From assembly GCF_014192015.1 (NCBI RefSeq), contig NZ_JACHXJ010000002.1:1704989-1768988 (forward strand): DNA of 64,000 nucleotides. Direction: 5' to 3'. A program made the translations under genes and the position numbers. The number at the start of each line of letters is the position of its first letter. The first letter of the stretch is position 1. The DNA is from Paenibacillus rhizosphaerae (GTDB lineage: Bacteria; Bacillota; Bacilli; Paenibacillales; Paenibacillaceae). Positions 17,818 through 26,784 of this stretch are shown one piece after another. A model generated the notes under the pieces. The model did not search any database. It saw only the letters and a list, made by a program, of their open reading frames with translations, and had not been told where the DNA came from.

Positions 17818-19704
17818 ATGTTAGCAGAGCGATTTATTAATGACAATCTTGGAAAGTGTTTGCTTAACCGGAATAATTACAGACCATTTCCTACAATTGA
17901 AGACCGAAATCAATGGAATCAGCTACCATTGAATCTTAGGTCATATTGGATCAATGAAGCCTCAAGTAAGCTTCATTATGCATGGCCTACTATAACTGCC
18001 ACTCAATATATGGATTATACCAGAACGGGGAATCGGGTCGATTATGACACTGCTTCGTGGAAAAGAAGAGAGGTGCTGGCTTCTTTAGTCATCGCTGAAT
18101 GTTTTGAAAATCAGGGACGCTTTATGGATGATGTCATAAACGGAATATGGTGTATATGTGAAGAAACATTCTGGGGGATCCCTAGTCACGGTTATATGAT
18201 GAAGAGGCAGGATCCCCTTCCAGACCTATCGGATCGGATCATTGAATTATTCTCTGCCGAGACGGCCGCGCTGCTTGCATGGACTTATTATCTGCTGAAA
18301 ACCAAATTGGATGGAATAAGCATTATGGTAAGCGAGCGTATACAGCACGAGGTGAAAAGGAGGATTCTTGATCCTTATTTACAGCGGAATGATTTTTGGT
18401 GGATGGGTTTCAATCAGGAGAAGATGCTGAACAATTGGAATTCATGGTGTAATTCAAACTGCTTAGCGGCGTTTTTGCTGTTGGAAGACGACCCCAATCG
18501 ACGAGAGGCAGCGGTGGTCAAGGCGATGAGAAGCTTAGATATGTATCTACATAGACTCCCTTCAGACGGCGGTTGTGAGGAAGGTCCCAAGTATTGGATG
18601 TATGCCGGAGGAACGATTTTTGATAGTCTGGAACTGCTTCACGGCGTTTCCGGCGGTAAAATTGATGTATACCAAGAACCTCAAATTAGGCAAATAGGAT
18701 GTTATATTTACAAAGCTTTTATCGATGACTCGTATTTTGTCAACTTCGCTGACAGCCAGGCGCAAGTCCATATCCCCGCGGAACTTACATATCGATATGG
18801 ACGCCGTATTGGAGATTCGAGGTTGTGTGAACTTGGAGCAAGGGTCCAGAGAATGAAGCGGGAAGAAGGGACCCGCTTAGAGTTTTCATCCATGTTTCGC
18901 CTATTGCCGGCTTTATTTAATTATACGGAAGTAGAGCAATATTCCGGAAAATCTCCTTATATTCGAGATGCATGGTTTGACAGAATTCAAATCATGGTGG
19001 CACGAGAGCAGGAGGGTTCGTCCAAAGGGCTATTCCTAGCTGCCAAGGGCGGGCATAACGGTGAAAGTCATAATCACAATGACATTGGACAATTCATTGT
19101 ATATTGTAATGGCTCCCCGATGATAATTGATCCCGGATTATTGACCTATACATCTAAATCGTTCTTCTCGGAGCGGTATACCCTATGGGCGATGCAATCA
19201 GGATATCATAATCTGCCTATGGTAAATGGCGTTCAGCAACGGGATGGAAGACAATTTAGAGCCGATGAAGTCGAGTATAACCTGAATGATAAAGTTGCTT
19301 CGTTATCAATGAATCTTGCGGGAGCCTACCCCGAATTCGCCGGAATAAGAAGCTGGATACGATCAGTTAGTCTCTATCGTGATTTGTCCCCGAATATTGA
19401 AATCAATGACAATTTTTTTCTAAATCAAGTGACGGATGATATCACACAGATTCTAATAACGCCTCACCCTCCTCAAACCCAAGGAATTGGGAATATTATC
19501 CTTCAAGATAAAAAATACAATAGGGTAAAAATACAATATGACAGTGAAATGTATGCTGACTCGGTAGAGAAAATTTTACTCGAGGACGAAATCATGAGAG
19601 AGATATGGGGAGATACCTTGTATCGGATTAAGCTTACAGCCATTAAACCCGCCGCTCAGGGTGAGAGTGTAATCAGGATAAGCAAAATAGTGGCGTTATG
19701 CTAA
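17818..19704 (+). CDS. Heparinase II/III-like polysaccharide lyase family protein
   Basis: The product is 628 residues from the ATG at 17818 (GAAGAGG upstream). A TTG at 17809 would add three residues. The N-terminal 350 residues look like the alpha/alpha toroid of uronate lyases, including WWMGFNQEKMLNNWNSWCN and GGCEEGPKYWMYAGG. The C-terminal beta-sandwich carries the heparinase II/III signature GGHNGESHNHNDIGQFIVY followed by PMIIDPG. There is no signal peptide, so it would act in the cytoplasm on imported uronic-acid oligosaccharides. No transporter or sugar kinase remains beside it. It is flanked on both sides by A-type repeats. Confidence 0.85.
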   Translation: MLAERFINDNLGKCLLNRNNYRPFPTIEDRNQWNQLPLNLRSYWINEASSKLHYAWPTITATQYMDYTRTGNRVDYDTASWKRREVLASLVIAECFENQGRFMDDVINGIWCICEETFWGIPSHGYMMKRQDPLPDLSDRIIELFSAETAALLAWTYYLLKTKLDGISIMVSERIQHEVKRRILDPYLQRNDFWWMGFNQEKMLNNWNSWCNSNCLAAFLLLEDDPNRREAAVVKAMRSLDMYLHRLPSDGGCEEGPKYWMYAGGTIFDSLELLHGVSGGKIDVYQEPQIRQIGCYIYKAFIDDSYFVNFADSQAQVHIPAELTYRYGRRIGDSRLCELGARVQRMKREEGTRLEFSSMFRLLPALFNYTEVEQYSGKSPYIRDAWFDRIQIMVAREQEGSSKGLFLAAKGGHNGESHNHNDIGQFIVYCNGSPMIIDPGLLTYTSKSFFSERYTLWAMQSGYHNLPMVNGVQQRDGRQFRADEVEYNLNDKVASLSMNLAGAYPEFAGIRSWIRSVSLYRDLSPNIEINDNFFLNQVTDDITQILITPHPPQTQGIGNIILQDKKYNRVKIQYDSEMYADSVEKILLEDEIMREIWGDTLYRIKLTAIKPAAQGESVIRISKIVALC

Positions 19705-19742
19705 AATGATGAGCAGGGAAACTAAGCTCAATGAGGGCAACT

Positions 19743-19890
19743 GTAAGACGACAAGAACATACACGCTTAAAAGCCGTGTAACTGCGTCTTTTTTGTGTTA
19801 ACGTTAGCTTGTCAGGTGACAAGAACATTATCTCATTAAAGGCTGCGATATTCGCGGCTTTTTGTATTTATGGGATCAAGTTCTTGTCAA
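19743..19890 (+). repeat. Repeat A, diverged subtype (A3, two partial units)
   Basis: The first unit is ACGACAAGAACATACACGC plus a GCCGTGTAACTGCGTC hairpin. The second starts at 19814 with GTGACAAGAACATTATC, has a GGCTGCGATATTCGCGGC hairpin with T-run, and ends AAGTTCTTGTC. It lies between the heparinase stop and the canonical A4. Confidence 0.65.
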
Positions 19891-19897
19891 AACCAAA

Positions 19898-19919
19898 GTG
19901 AAATGTATGCTGACTCGGT
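19898..19919 (+). repeat. 22-bp copy of heparinase coding sequence
   Basis: Positions 19898-19919 are identical to 19544-19565 inside the heparinase gene (both begin GTGAAATGTATGCTG). The copy sits 8 bases before A4, which suggests that this edge arose by template switching or recombination involving the gene. Confidence 0.85.
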
Positions 19920-19926
19920 TGTCGAA

Positions 19927-20115
19927 GGACAAGAACATATTCCCATTGAAAGTCGCTATTTTAGCGGCTTTTTTGTTTTATCGGTACAAGTTCTTGCCCC
20001 GAGCCCAGGACAAGAACTTGTACCGATTGCCGTAATCGACAAGAACATGAGCCGATTACCGATAAGATAAGTATTTAACATCCATGCGATCTTATTAAGC
20101 TAACGGGCAGGTTAG
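19927..20115 (+). repeat. Repeat A, near-complete copy (A4)
   Basis: GGACAAGAACATATTCCC start, GTCGCTATTTTAGCGGC hairpin with T-run, a long central inverted repeat (arms ATCGGTACAAGTTCTTG and its complement), a further ACAAGAACAT motif, and the terminal box CTAACGGGCAGGTTAG. Confidence 0.9.
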
Positions 20116-20211
20116 TTTAATGAGCTCAATTAAATATTTGGCATACTTCTCGACATTTCGAAAGTAAAGGACGCGAGAGTACATAAGGAACTACAAGCCC
20201 ACTACTATAAT

Positions 20212-20499
20212 TCAATTAGTATTCAAAGAAACTAAATAACCAGTCGCTGATTGATTATCGACGACTGGCCGCTTTGATAAAAAAACAACAAGAATGTTAA
20301 AATTTCTGCGTAAAATCCATCCGCCAATGATTATAGGAATAATATAAATACTGGGATAATACCCCACAACATCTAGTTGAAGATTAGCCAAGATGAACTG
20401 TACCACAAGAAGGGCGAAACTTGAAATTGCGAAATTTATCAGGACTATTAAAAAGTGGCATTCTTCGACTTTTTCGTTGATCGCCGTCTTTCTTTTAGA
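20212..20499 (-). pseudogene. Possible small membrane protein remnant
   Basis: A minus-strand frame without a convincing start reads FLIVLINFAISSFALLVVQF and then YYPSIYIIPIIIGGWILRR, giving two hydrophobic helices, and ends at 20212. There is no ribosome binding site and no ATG in frame; the frame opens after a stop at 20500. It may be a decayed membrane protein. A 7-bp hairpin (CCAGTCG/CGACTGG) lies near its 3' end. No family is recognised. Confidence 0.3.
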
Positions 20500-20660
20500 T
20501 TACTAATGCATGTTAAAGTGTTATAGAAGTGTAACTCGTTATATGTATCCTCTATCTATGAAAAAAGACCTCTCTCCAAACCGACTCCTACCCACTCTCC
20601 CGATTTCTATGCTTTAATAAAATGAGCAGTAAAAACAAGAAATTGTGAAAGTGGGATTCT

Positions 20661-22625
20661 ATGAAGCGACTAACGATTGGCCTGTTCGCCCATGCGGATG
20701 CAGGTAAAACAACTTTTGCGGAACAGCTGCTTTACCATACGAATAGTATCCGGTCGCGAGGGCGGGTGGATCATCAGGATGCGTTTCTGGACAGCCACGA
20801 CATCGAGCGGGCAAGAGGCATTACGGTGTTCGCAGATCAGGCTGTAATAGAATATAAAGGAGACAGCTACTATTTAATAGATACGCCCGGACACGTCGAT
20901 TTCTCCCCGGAGATGGAGCGGGCGATTCAGGTCATTGATTATGCCATTCTGATTGTGAGCGCAGTTGAAGGTGTCCAGGGCCATACTGAGACAGTCTGGC
21001 AGCTGCTGCGCAAGCATCGGGTTCCAACGTTTTTCTTTATCAACAAGACGGATCGGAGCGGAGCGGATGCAGGCAGAACCAAGGCGAATATCCATCAGCA
21101 GTTGACAGGGGAAGTATATTGCATTACACAGGGTTTCGCTGACGGCATAATCGGTGAGCCGCTGCGTGAGGCCATGGCGGAGCGGGACGAAGCTTTGCTG
21201 GAAGCATTTCTGGAGGGGAAAGGTGATTCTGGCTTCTGGCTGGAGGCCTTGCAGAGGATGATAGCGGCGGGTCTTCTCTTCCCCTGTGCTTACGGCTCTG
21301 CGCTTCAGGACACAGGCGTCATTGAATTTCTGGATCAGCTGCATCTGCTGACGACAACCACATATGACGAGGATGCTTTGTTCCAGGGGCGGGTTTATAA
21401 AATTCGGCACGATGCAGGCGGAGTGAGACTCACGTTCATTAAGGCACTGGGTGGTCGGTTGAAGGTGAGAGATCAGCTTAGTTATGAGAGCAGCGGGGTT
21501 CAATATGACGAAAAAATTACGCGGCTCTTCTTGTTTAACGGCCTTAAGTCGCAGCCGGTGGAACAAGTTGAAGCCGGCGATTTGTTTGCGGTTGCCGGAT
21601 TGTCCGCCGCCGAGACCGGACAAGGCCTGGGGTCAATATCAGACAAGTTAGCTTACGACTCGGAGCCGACGTTACAATCGAAGGTATTATTCGACAATTC
21701 GATATATGTACAGAAGGTTCTCGGTGCTTTTCGCACGCTGGAGGCGGAGGAGCCGTCTCTGAACGTCGTTTGGGATGAGAAATTGCAGGAGATTTCTATC
21801 CGCGTCATGGGATTGATACAACTGGAAGTGCTGGAGCAGCTTGTTAGAGAGCGGTTTGGCTTTGCTATCTCTTTTGGACAACCGGAAATCTTGTATAAGG
21901 AAACGATTATATCGGCTGTGAAAGGGTACGGCCACTTCGAACCGCTCAGACATTATGCCGAAGTGCATCTGCAGATTGAACCGGGAGAAAGGGGCAACGG
22001 AATCACGTTCGATAGTAGATGTCATGCCGATGATCTGAATGTCAGCTATCAGAATTTGATTCGGAATCACCTCTACGAACGGGAGCATCACGGACTGCTG
22101 ACCGGCATGCCGGTCACTGACGTGAACATCACGTTGCTGAGGGGTCGCGCGCATAAAGAACATACCCATGGCGGCGATTTTCGTGAAGCTACCTTTCGAG
22201 CACTACGGCAGGGTCTGGAGAAGGCCGACAACGTGTTGCTGGAGCCCTATTACGATTTCAAAATCAAAGTCGCTATCGATGAAATGGGCAGGGTGCTGTC
22301 CGATATTCAGCGTGCTTCAGGTATTTTTAATCCACCGGAGACAGTCGGAACGCAAGCATTGGTCACGGGCAGGGTGCCCGTGTCGACTTTCATGAACTAC
22401 AGTGCCGAATTTGCATCCTTTACGCATGGGCGAGGCAGCATCCGTTGCGTGTTCAGCGGCTACGACCGCTGCCATAATACAGAGGAAGTCATAGAGCGGA
22501 TGGGCTACCGCAAAGGGGCAGACCAACTGTATACATCTTCCTCCATCTTTTGCGCCAAGGGGGCGGGTTACTCGGTGCCATGGGATGAGGCGGAAGACAA
22601 GATGCACCTTGAATTAGAACCTTAA
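20661..22625 (+). CDS. Tet(M)-like ribosomal protection GTPase
   Basis: The 654-residue protein is an EF-G-like GTPase of the tetracycline ribosomal-protection group, matching the usual 640-660 residues. G1 is AHADAGKTTFAEQLL (residues 10-24), G2/switch I is ERARGITVFAD, G3 is DTPGHVDFSPEMERAI, and G4 is NKTDRSGAD. The C-terminal domains IV and V are present (HGGDFREATFRALRQGLEKA). Canonical members free the ribosome from tetracycline by GTP-dependent displacement. The sequence looks diverged from Tet(M)/Tet(O), so resistance is an inference. The start has only a weak GTGGGA site. A truncated A repeat and a B repeat follow. Confidence 0.85.
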   Translation: MKRLTIGLFAHADAGKTTFAEQLLYHTNSIRSRGRVDHQDAFLDSHDIERARGITVFADQAVIEYKGDSYYLIDTPGHVDFSPEMERAIQVIDYAILIVSAVEGVQGHTETVWQLLRKHRVPTFFFINKTDRSGADAGRTKANIHQQLTGEVYCITQGFADGIIGEPLREAMAERDEALLEAFLEGKGDSGFWLEALQRMIAAGLLFPCAYGSALQDTGVIEFLDQLHLLTTTTYDEDALFQGRVYKIRHDAGGVRLTFIKALGGRLKVRDQLSYESSGVQYDEKITRLFLFNGLKSQPVEQVEAGDLFAVAGLSAAETGQGLGSISDKLAYDSEPTLQSKVLFDNSIYVQKVLGAFRTLEAEEPSLNVVWDEKLQEISIRVMGLIQLEVLEQLVRERFGFAISFGQPEILYKETIISAVKGYGHFEPLRHYAEVHLQIEPGERGNGITFDSRCHADDLNVSYQNLIRNHLYEREHHGLLTGMPVTDVNITLLRGRAHKEHTHGGDFREATFRALRQGLEKADNVLLEPYYDFKIKVAIDEMGRVLSDIQRASGIFNPPETVGTQALVTGRVPVSTFMNYSAEFASFTHGRGSIRCVFSGYDRCHNTEEVIERMGYRKGADQLYTSSSIFCAKGAGYSVPWDEAEDKMHLELEP

Positions 22626-22669
22626 AACGATCAGTTCAACCATTAGTTGTAGAAAATACTCCTGTCGGG

Positions 22670-22785
22670 GGACAAGATCATAGACCCATTTAAGTCGCTT
22701 TATAAGCGGCTTTTTTGTTTTATCGGTACAAGTTCTTGACCCGAGTCGAGGACAATTCCTTCCAGTAATTTTAGTCGAAATATGT
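22670..22785 (+). repeat. Repeat A, 5' part only (A5)
   Basis: It starts GGACAAGATCATAGACCC, keeps a GTCGCTTTATAAGCGGC hairpin with T-run and the first arm ATCGGTACAAGTTCTTG, then decays and is followed at once by a complete B repeat. Confidence 0.75.
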
Positions 22786-22791
22786 CGAGAA

Positions 22792-22876
22792 CTAACGGGA
22801 AACGATAGCTCAATAAAGATAAGAAGCCTGCTGATCACTTTGACCGGCTGGCTTTATTCAACTAACGGGAAGGTTA
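22792..22876 (+). repeat. Repeat B (B1)
   Basis: Box 1 CTAACGGGAAACGATAG, CTCAATAAAG, a hairpin AGCCTGCTG/CCGGCTGGCT, TTTATTCAA, then box 2 CTAACGGGAAGGTTAG. Confidence 0.85.
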
Positions 22877-23064
22877 GTTGAGTATTAGCGGTTGTTGACC
22901 AATCCTTTTTTTAGCATTAATCTAAATTTAATCCTGATGAAAGTGTGTGAGTTTATGATTGTTATCTATGACATCACAAATCGCGTTATTCGAGGCACGG
23001 AGGTATAATTGTTTTTCTTGCAAATTAACTTCCGTGCACATACCATTACACGGAGGAAAAAACA

Positions 23065-23592
23065 TTGACTAATAATATGATTAGCATTAGGGCAGAAAGA
23101 TCAACCGACGCGGAAAGTGTATTTCATCTTCATTACGAAGCATTCGGATCTCGGGAAGATGAATCCAAGATGGCAGAGCGTATCCGTATATCAGAGGGAT
23201 TTATTCCTGAACTTTCACTTATCGCGACTGAAAAAGATGGAAGTTTAATCGGTCATGCTTTATTTAGTAAAGCGGAAGTTATGAATGAAGATCGTCGATA
23301 CGATGTTATCGTTCTGGGACCGATTGCAGTTGCACCGAGCCATCAGAGACAGGGAATCGGTGGATCGCTTATCCGTGAAGGGTTGCGACTTTCGGCGGAA
23401 CATGGATTCTCGCATGTGTTTCTCATCGGTCACCCGTCGTACTACCCAAAATTCGGATTTGAACCAGCGCGACCACACGGCTTTGATCTAAGGCAATTTG
23501 AAGTGCCAGACGAAGTGTTTATGGTGAACATTCTTTGTCAAGACGCAGAAATTAAAGGTGAGCTACGCTATCCACAAGCTTTTTTCGCATAG
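23065..23592 (+). CDS. GNAT family N-acetyltransferase (YhbS-like)
   Basis: The 175-residue acetyl-CoA-dependent transferase matches the YhbS-like branch of GNAT. The acetyl-CoA-binding motif A is VLGPIAVAPSHQRQGIGGSL (about residues 87-106). The motif VFLIGHPSYYPKFGFEPA is characteristic of this subgroup. I chose the TTG at 23065 because CGGAGG lies 8 bases upstream; the first in-frame ATG is only five codons later and has worse spacing. The acceptor substrate is unknown. It lies between B1 and B2 and is followed by its own strong terminator. Confidence 0.85.
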   Translation: MTNNMISIRAERSTDAESVFHLHYEAFGSREDESKMAERIRISEGFIPELSLIATEKDGSLIGHALFSKAEVMNEDRRYDVIVLGPIAVAPSHQRQGIGGSLIREGLRLSAEHGFSHVFLIGHPSYYPKFGFEPARPHGFDLRQFEVPDEVFMVNILCQDAEIKGELRYPQAFFA

Positions 23593-23643
23593 TTCCATAC
23601 TCGTTCCAAGCAAACGAACATTAAAACACGAAAAGATCGTCCA

Positions 23644-23677
23644 GAGCAGGCTGCCAGTAACATCGGCAGCCTGCTCT
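23644..23677 (+). terminator. Rho-independent terminator
   Basis: GAGCAGGCTGCC pairs perfectly with GGCAGCCTGCTC around a 9-base loop; it abuts box 1 of repeat B2. Confidence 0.8.
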
Positions 23678-23678
23678 G

Positions 23679-23764
23679 CTAACGGGGAACTATAGCTCAA
23701 TAAAGACAAAAAGCCAGCCGATCACTTTGACCGGCTGGCTTTATTCAACTAACGGGCAGATTAA
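23679..23764 (+). repeat. Repeat B (B2)
   Basis: Box CTAACGGGGAACTATAG, hairpin AGCCAGCCG/CCGGCTGGCT, TTTATTCAA, then box CTAACGGGCAGATTA. Confidence 0.9.
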
Positions 23765-23835
23765 CGCAACAAAACTTCCTTCGCACCGTCTTTATATTGA
23801 TTGCGGTTTTTAATAAGAAAAGACGGAGGTTTCTA

Positions 23836-24318
23836 ATGAAAAAGAGATCTTATTCGTCAGTGTTGTTCCTCATTATATTCGCAATTATAGCGGTAAGTTG
23901 CGGGAAAATGCCTTCCGATAAAGAGCCCGAATTGACCACGAAAGTTGAAACCCAAGAATCGTTTGATATAAAAAGTGAAAAAGAGATATTGAATATTAGA
24001 TTACAATGTACGGTTGAGTGTAAAAGAATGGTGAAGCCTCCATTCAAAGAAAAGATATTTGAAGATGCTGATGAAATAAAAATCTTTGTAAAGGCTATAA
24101 ACAATTCCAAAAAAATCGAGGCAGACCTTGATTACAGTACGTTTTTTCTAATGCACATAACATTTAAAGACGACACTGAAAAGGTATTTGTCTTAAATGT
24201 TAACGATGCAGAAGGAGGAGTTGAATTACTTGTAAAAAACCCAGGTAGCAGTGAAGGTTATTACTCCATCTCTGAAGAACTTCATAAGGAGTTAAGAACA
24301 CTAATTTATCATTCTTGA
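23836..24318 (+). CDS. Small lipoprotein of unknown function
   Basis: The 160-residue protein has a type II signal peptide: MKKRSYSSVLFLIIFAIIAV followed by the lipobox AVSC with Cys near residue 21, so it should be anchored outside the membrane. The mature part is acidic and lysine-rich and contains CTVECKRMVKPPF and FFLMHITFKDDTEKVFVL, probably a small beta-rich domain. The ATG at 23836 follows GACGGAGG; an upstream in-frame ATG at 23797 would disrupt the signal peptide. The gene fills one repeat-bounded module (B2 to B3). No family was recognised. Confidence 0.75.
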   Translation: MKKRSYSSVLFLIIFAIIAVSCGKMPSDKEPELTTKVETQESFDIKSEKEILNIRLQCTVECKRMVKPPFKEKIFEDADEIKIFVKAINNSKKIEADLDYSTFFLMHITFKDDTEKVFVLNVNDAEGGVELLVKNPGSSEGYYSISEELHKELRTLIYHS

Positions 24319-24370
24319 TTACTTTACGTATCACAACAAGGAAGGGACCTATCAAGAACTGCTTGTTACG

Positions 24371-24396
24371 CTAAAGGGAAACGATAGTTGAATAAA
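24371..24396 (+). repeat. Repeat B, first box only (B3)
   Basis: CTAAAGGGAAACGATAG followed by TTGAATAAA, 52 bases after the lipoprotein stop. The hairpin and second box are missing. Confidence 0.75.
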
Positions 24397-24635
24397 ACTT
24401 AATGTTGAACAGGCTTCAACTGCCCAGCACCCTGGTAGGAGCACCTGGACACTGCCGATCGTTATCTTATGAAAAATCCTGTGAATGGATTTTGTACACA
24501 TGTCTAAGATCCTAAGCTCTGCCAGATCGCCGGGGATCTTGCTCCTTGTTTGATTTGTATTTGATACCCTTTGGGGTACAACTCGCTTTAATTAAAAAAC
24601 ACCGTTAAAAAAACCTTCCTAATGATCTCGATGCC

Positions 24636-25370
24636 CTATGGTTCATCGATTATGATCGTGATCGTCACCATCTGTTGATGTATGCCCCCGTAGATCAGGG
24701 GGATCTGCAGTTTCATCTCCGGGAGGTCGTGGCGGCCGTGGGGTTCTTTATCGTAAGTATGGGTCAAATGAAATGTGAAATGGGATTCCGAGAAGAGTGT
24801 ATCTTGTTGAAAAACAGAATTTATTACATCCTGTTTCTCTCTCGTACGTATCCCCCATAAAACTTCTATTTCGTCTTCTTGATCCTCTTCTTCATTTTGA
24901 AATGCCTCTATTAAAATCTGAAGCCAGTTCTCTTTTGTTAGGCTTTGATCATGAGCGATTTCGTACTCCAGGGATAATAAGCAAGAACGTTGAATTACAT
25001 TCTCCCGAATAGATAATTCGTTCATTCTCTTTAAGGCAGCAATCGGTTGTTTTGAGATGTTTAATTCACCTTGGATAAGTGCGACGAATAAATTATTGTC
25101 CATTCGAATATCGATCACTTTAAACAGATTGCATCGGTTATCGATTAGATAAGCAAAATCTGAATTAGAGAAAGAAAAGCTTTCCGGCATATCCTCGGCG
25201 TCCTGGGCCGGTTTAACTGTACCTGCAATAATTTTTTTCTTACCGGACCTTACCCTATGGATCTCAATCTCATTCTCTTTATAGTCATCATAACGAAAGC
25301 CTATGTCCCAATATTGATGGGGGGCATAGTTGGTGGAGTTGTTTGAATATTGACATGGAGAAAGGAGTGG
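24636..25370 (-). pseudogene. Hypothetical protein, 5'-truncated
   Basis: The minus-strand frame is open from about 25370 to a stop at 24636, around 240 codons. Amino-acid composition looks genuinely coding across its length (YWDIGFRYDDYKENEIEIHR, DFAYLIDNRCNLFKVIDI, EVLWGIRTREKQDV). The only good ATG (25190, MPESFSFSNSD) lacks a ribosome binding site and would discard coding-like sequence. The true start has probably been lost where the frame meets the TetR operator at 25377. Alternatively a shorter protein starts at 25190. No family was recognised. Confidence 0.4.
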
Positions 25371-25376
25371 GGTAAC

Positions 25377-25406
25377 CTCATTATGTACCTATTTGTACAT
25401 AATGAG
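25377..25406. promoter_or_regulatory. Palindromic operator upstream of TetR gene
   Basis: CTCATTATGTAC and GTACATAATGAG form a perfect 12-bp inverted repeat with a 6-base spacer, 8 bases before the TetR start. This is typical of TetR autoregulation. A related imperfect site lies before the MBL gene (26005-26032). Confidence 0.75.
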
Positions 25407-25414
25407 GTGAAGAG

Positions 25415-25996
25415 ATGGCACGTCCGCGAGAATTTGATGAGAAGAAAGCATTGAATGATGCATTGGAGCTGTTTTGGGAGAAAGGGTACGAGGCTACAAC
25501 TATTGCAGATTTAGCGAAAAAGATTGGAATAAATCGCCCGAGCCTGTATTCCGCATATGGAGATAAGCGAGGACTGTTTGTGTTGGCGCTAAACACATAT
25601 CAGCAAAGATTTTTAGACAAATTGCAAGATCTATTGAAAAAGAACGGATCGGGTATTCGAGGAATTGAAGCCGTATTCACTCGTTTTATCGAATCAACGA
25701 AAAATCCAACAGCTCAACGTGGTTGCTTCTTCGTCAATTCGATAGCGGAATTGGCAGCGCATGATGAATATATTGCAGCTAGAGGACACGAATTTCAAGA
25801 GAAAATATCCAGCCTTTTTGAAGAAGCCTTAAAGAACGGAAGGAGCACTGGCGATATTCCGCTTCACCTTGACCTTCCGTCTGTATCCCATTTTTTAACG
25901 ATGGCGTTGGTTGGATTAAATATAGTTATCAAAACCGCACCGGATGAAAACTTTGTACGAAATAACGTGCGTATCATTTTAAATGCGGTTCGATAA
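25415..25996 (+). CDS. TetR/AcrR-family repressor
   Basis: The 193-residue repressor begins MARPREFDEKKALNDALELF, then WEKGYEATTIADLAKKIGIN and RPSLYSAYGDKRGLF, the classic TetR helix-turn-helix (residues 10-55). The C-terminal ligand pocket contains QRGCFFVNSIAELAAHD, as in the AcrR/YxaF group where a CxxxN motif is common. AGGTGAAGAG precedes the ATG. The palindrome at 25377 overlaps its control region and a second, weaker copy precedes the MBL hydrolase, so it probably represses itself and that gene. The inducer is unknown. Confidence 0.9.
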   Translation: MARPREFDEKKALNDALELFWEKGYEATTIADLAKKIGINRPSLYSAYGDKRGLFVLALNTYQQRFLDKLQDLLKKNGSGIRGIEAVFTRFIESTKNPTAQRGCFFVNSIAELAAHDEYIAARGHEFQEKISSLFEEALKNGRSTGDIPLHLDLPSVSHFLTMALVGLNIVIKTAPDENFVRNNVRIILNAVR

Positions 25997-26004
25997 TTTT
26001 GTAA

Positions 26005-26032
26005 TCATTTTGTACCTATGTGTAAAAAATGA
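26005..26032. promoter_or_regulatory. Second, imperfect TetR-like operator
   Basis: TCATTTTGTAC-CTATGT-GTAAAAAATGA resembles the palindrome at 25377 in arms, spacer and position just upstream of a start codon. Confidence 0.55.
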
Positions 26033-26047
26033 GGAGTGATGAGACGA

Positions 26048-26719
26048 ATGAAATTTAAGCAATTGACTCGCCATGTTTGGGCAGGATACACTTATTGGCC
26101 GCTGCCAGTGATGGTTTGGATTGTCGAAGATCATGATGGTTTAACCTTAGTGGATGGGGGACTTCCTTCTATGTGGTATCCGATGCGTGAAGCTTTGCGT
26201 ACCACATTCGGCGGTCGCCCCATTAATCGTATTCTGCTGACTCATGGTCATAGCGACCATATTGGAATGCTTTATGAGCTGACGGAAGAAATATCCGTAG
26301 CGATCATGGCACACGAAATTGAAATTCCATTTCTCTCCGGGGAAAAGTCCTATACAACACTTAGAGAAGGAAGCAAGAATAAGGATATCAAACCATTTCC
26401 CAAGAATAAGATAGAACCTCTTGAGATGAAGGGCAGTTACGGCGGAATGATCCCCTACCATACTCCTGGACATAGCTTAGGACATGTTGCTTTTTATCAT
26501 CCGGAAGATCGTATATTGCTGGCAGGTGATTTATTTACCGCAATTTTCGGGAAACTTCGTAGACCGATCGAGAAGTTTACCGCAAACATGGAGGAATCCC
26601 TTCAAAGCGGAGCGATTGTCAATAGATTGCAGCCAAAGTTAACGGCCTGCTCTCATTGCGGGGTGGTTAAAGAAGCTTCCCTTCAATATTGTAAATTGGT
26701 TAAAGATCAGACGAACTAA
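26048..26719 (+). CDS. Metallo-beta-lactamase-fold hydrolase
   Basis: The 223-residue enzyme has the MBL metal-binding motif THGHSDHIG (HxHxDH, about residues 66-74), a second histidine in YHTPGHSLGHVAFY, and the aspartate in LLAGDLF. The family hydrolyses lactones, thioesters and other small esters with two zinc ions in the cytoplasm; no signal peptide is present. GAGGAG lies 11 bases before the ATG at 26048; an ATG at 26039 is too close. It shares direction with the TetR gene 51 bases upstream and has its own related operator, so it is probably the regulated target. Confidence 0.85.
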   Translation: MKFKQLTRHVWAGYTYWPLPVMVWIVEDHDGLTLVDGGLPSMWYPMREALRTTFGGRPINRILLTHGHSDHIGMLYELTEEISVAIMAHEIEIPFLSGEKSYTTLREGSKNKDIKPFPKNKIEPLEMKGSYGGMIPYHTPGHSLGHVAFYHPEDRILLAGDLFTAIFGKLRRPIEKFTANMEESLQSGAIVNRLQPKLTACSHCGVVKEASLQYCKLVKDQTN

Positions 26720-26784
26720 TCTTCCTTTGCTCCATTACGAAGAGAGGTTGGTCCGTTTGGATCAGCCTTTTCTTCGTTACCGGC

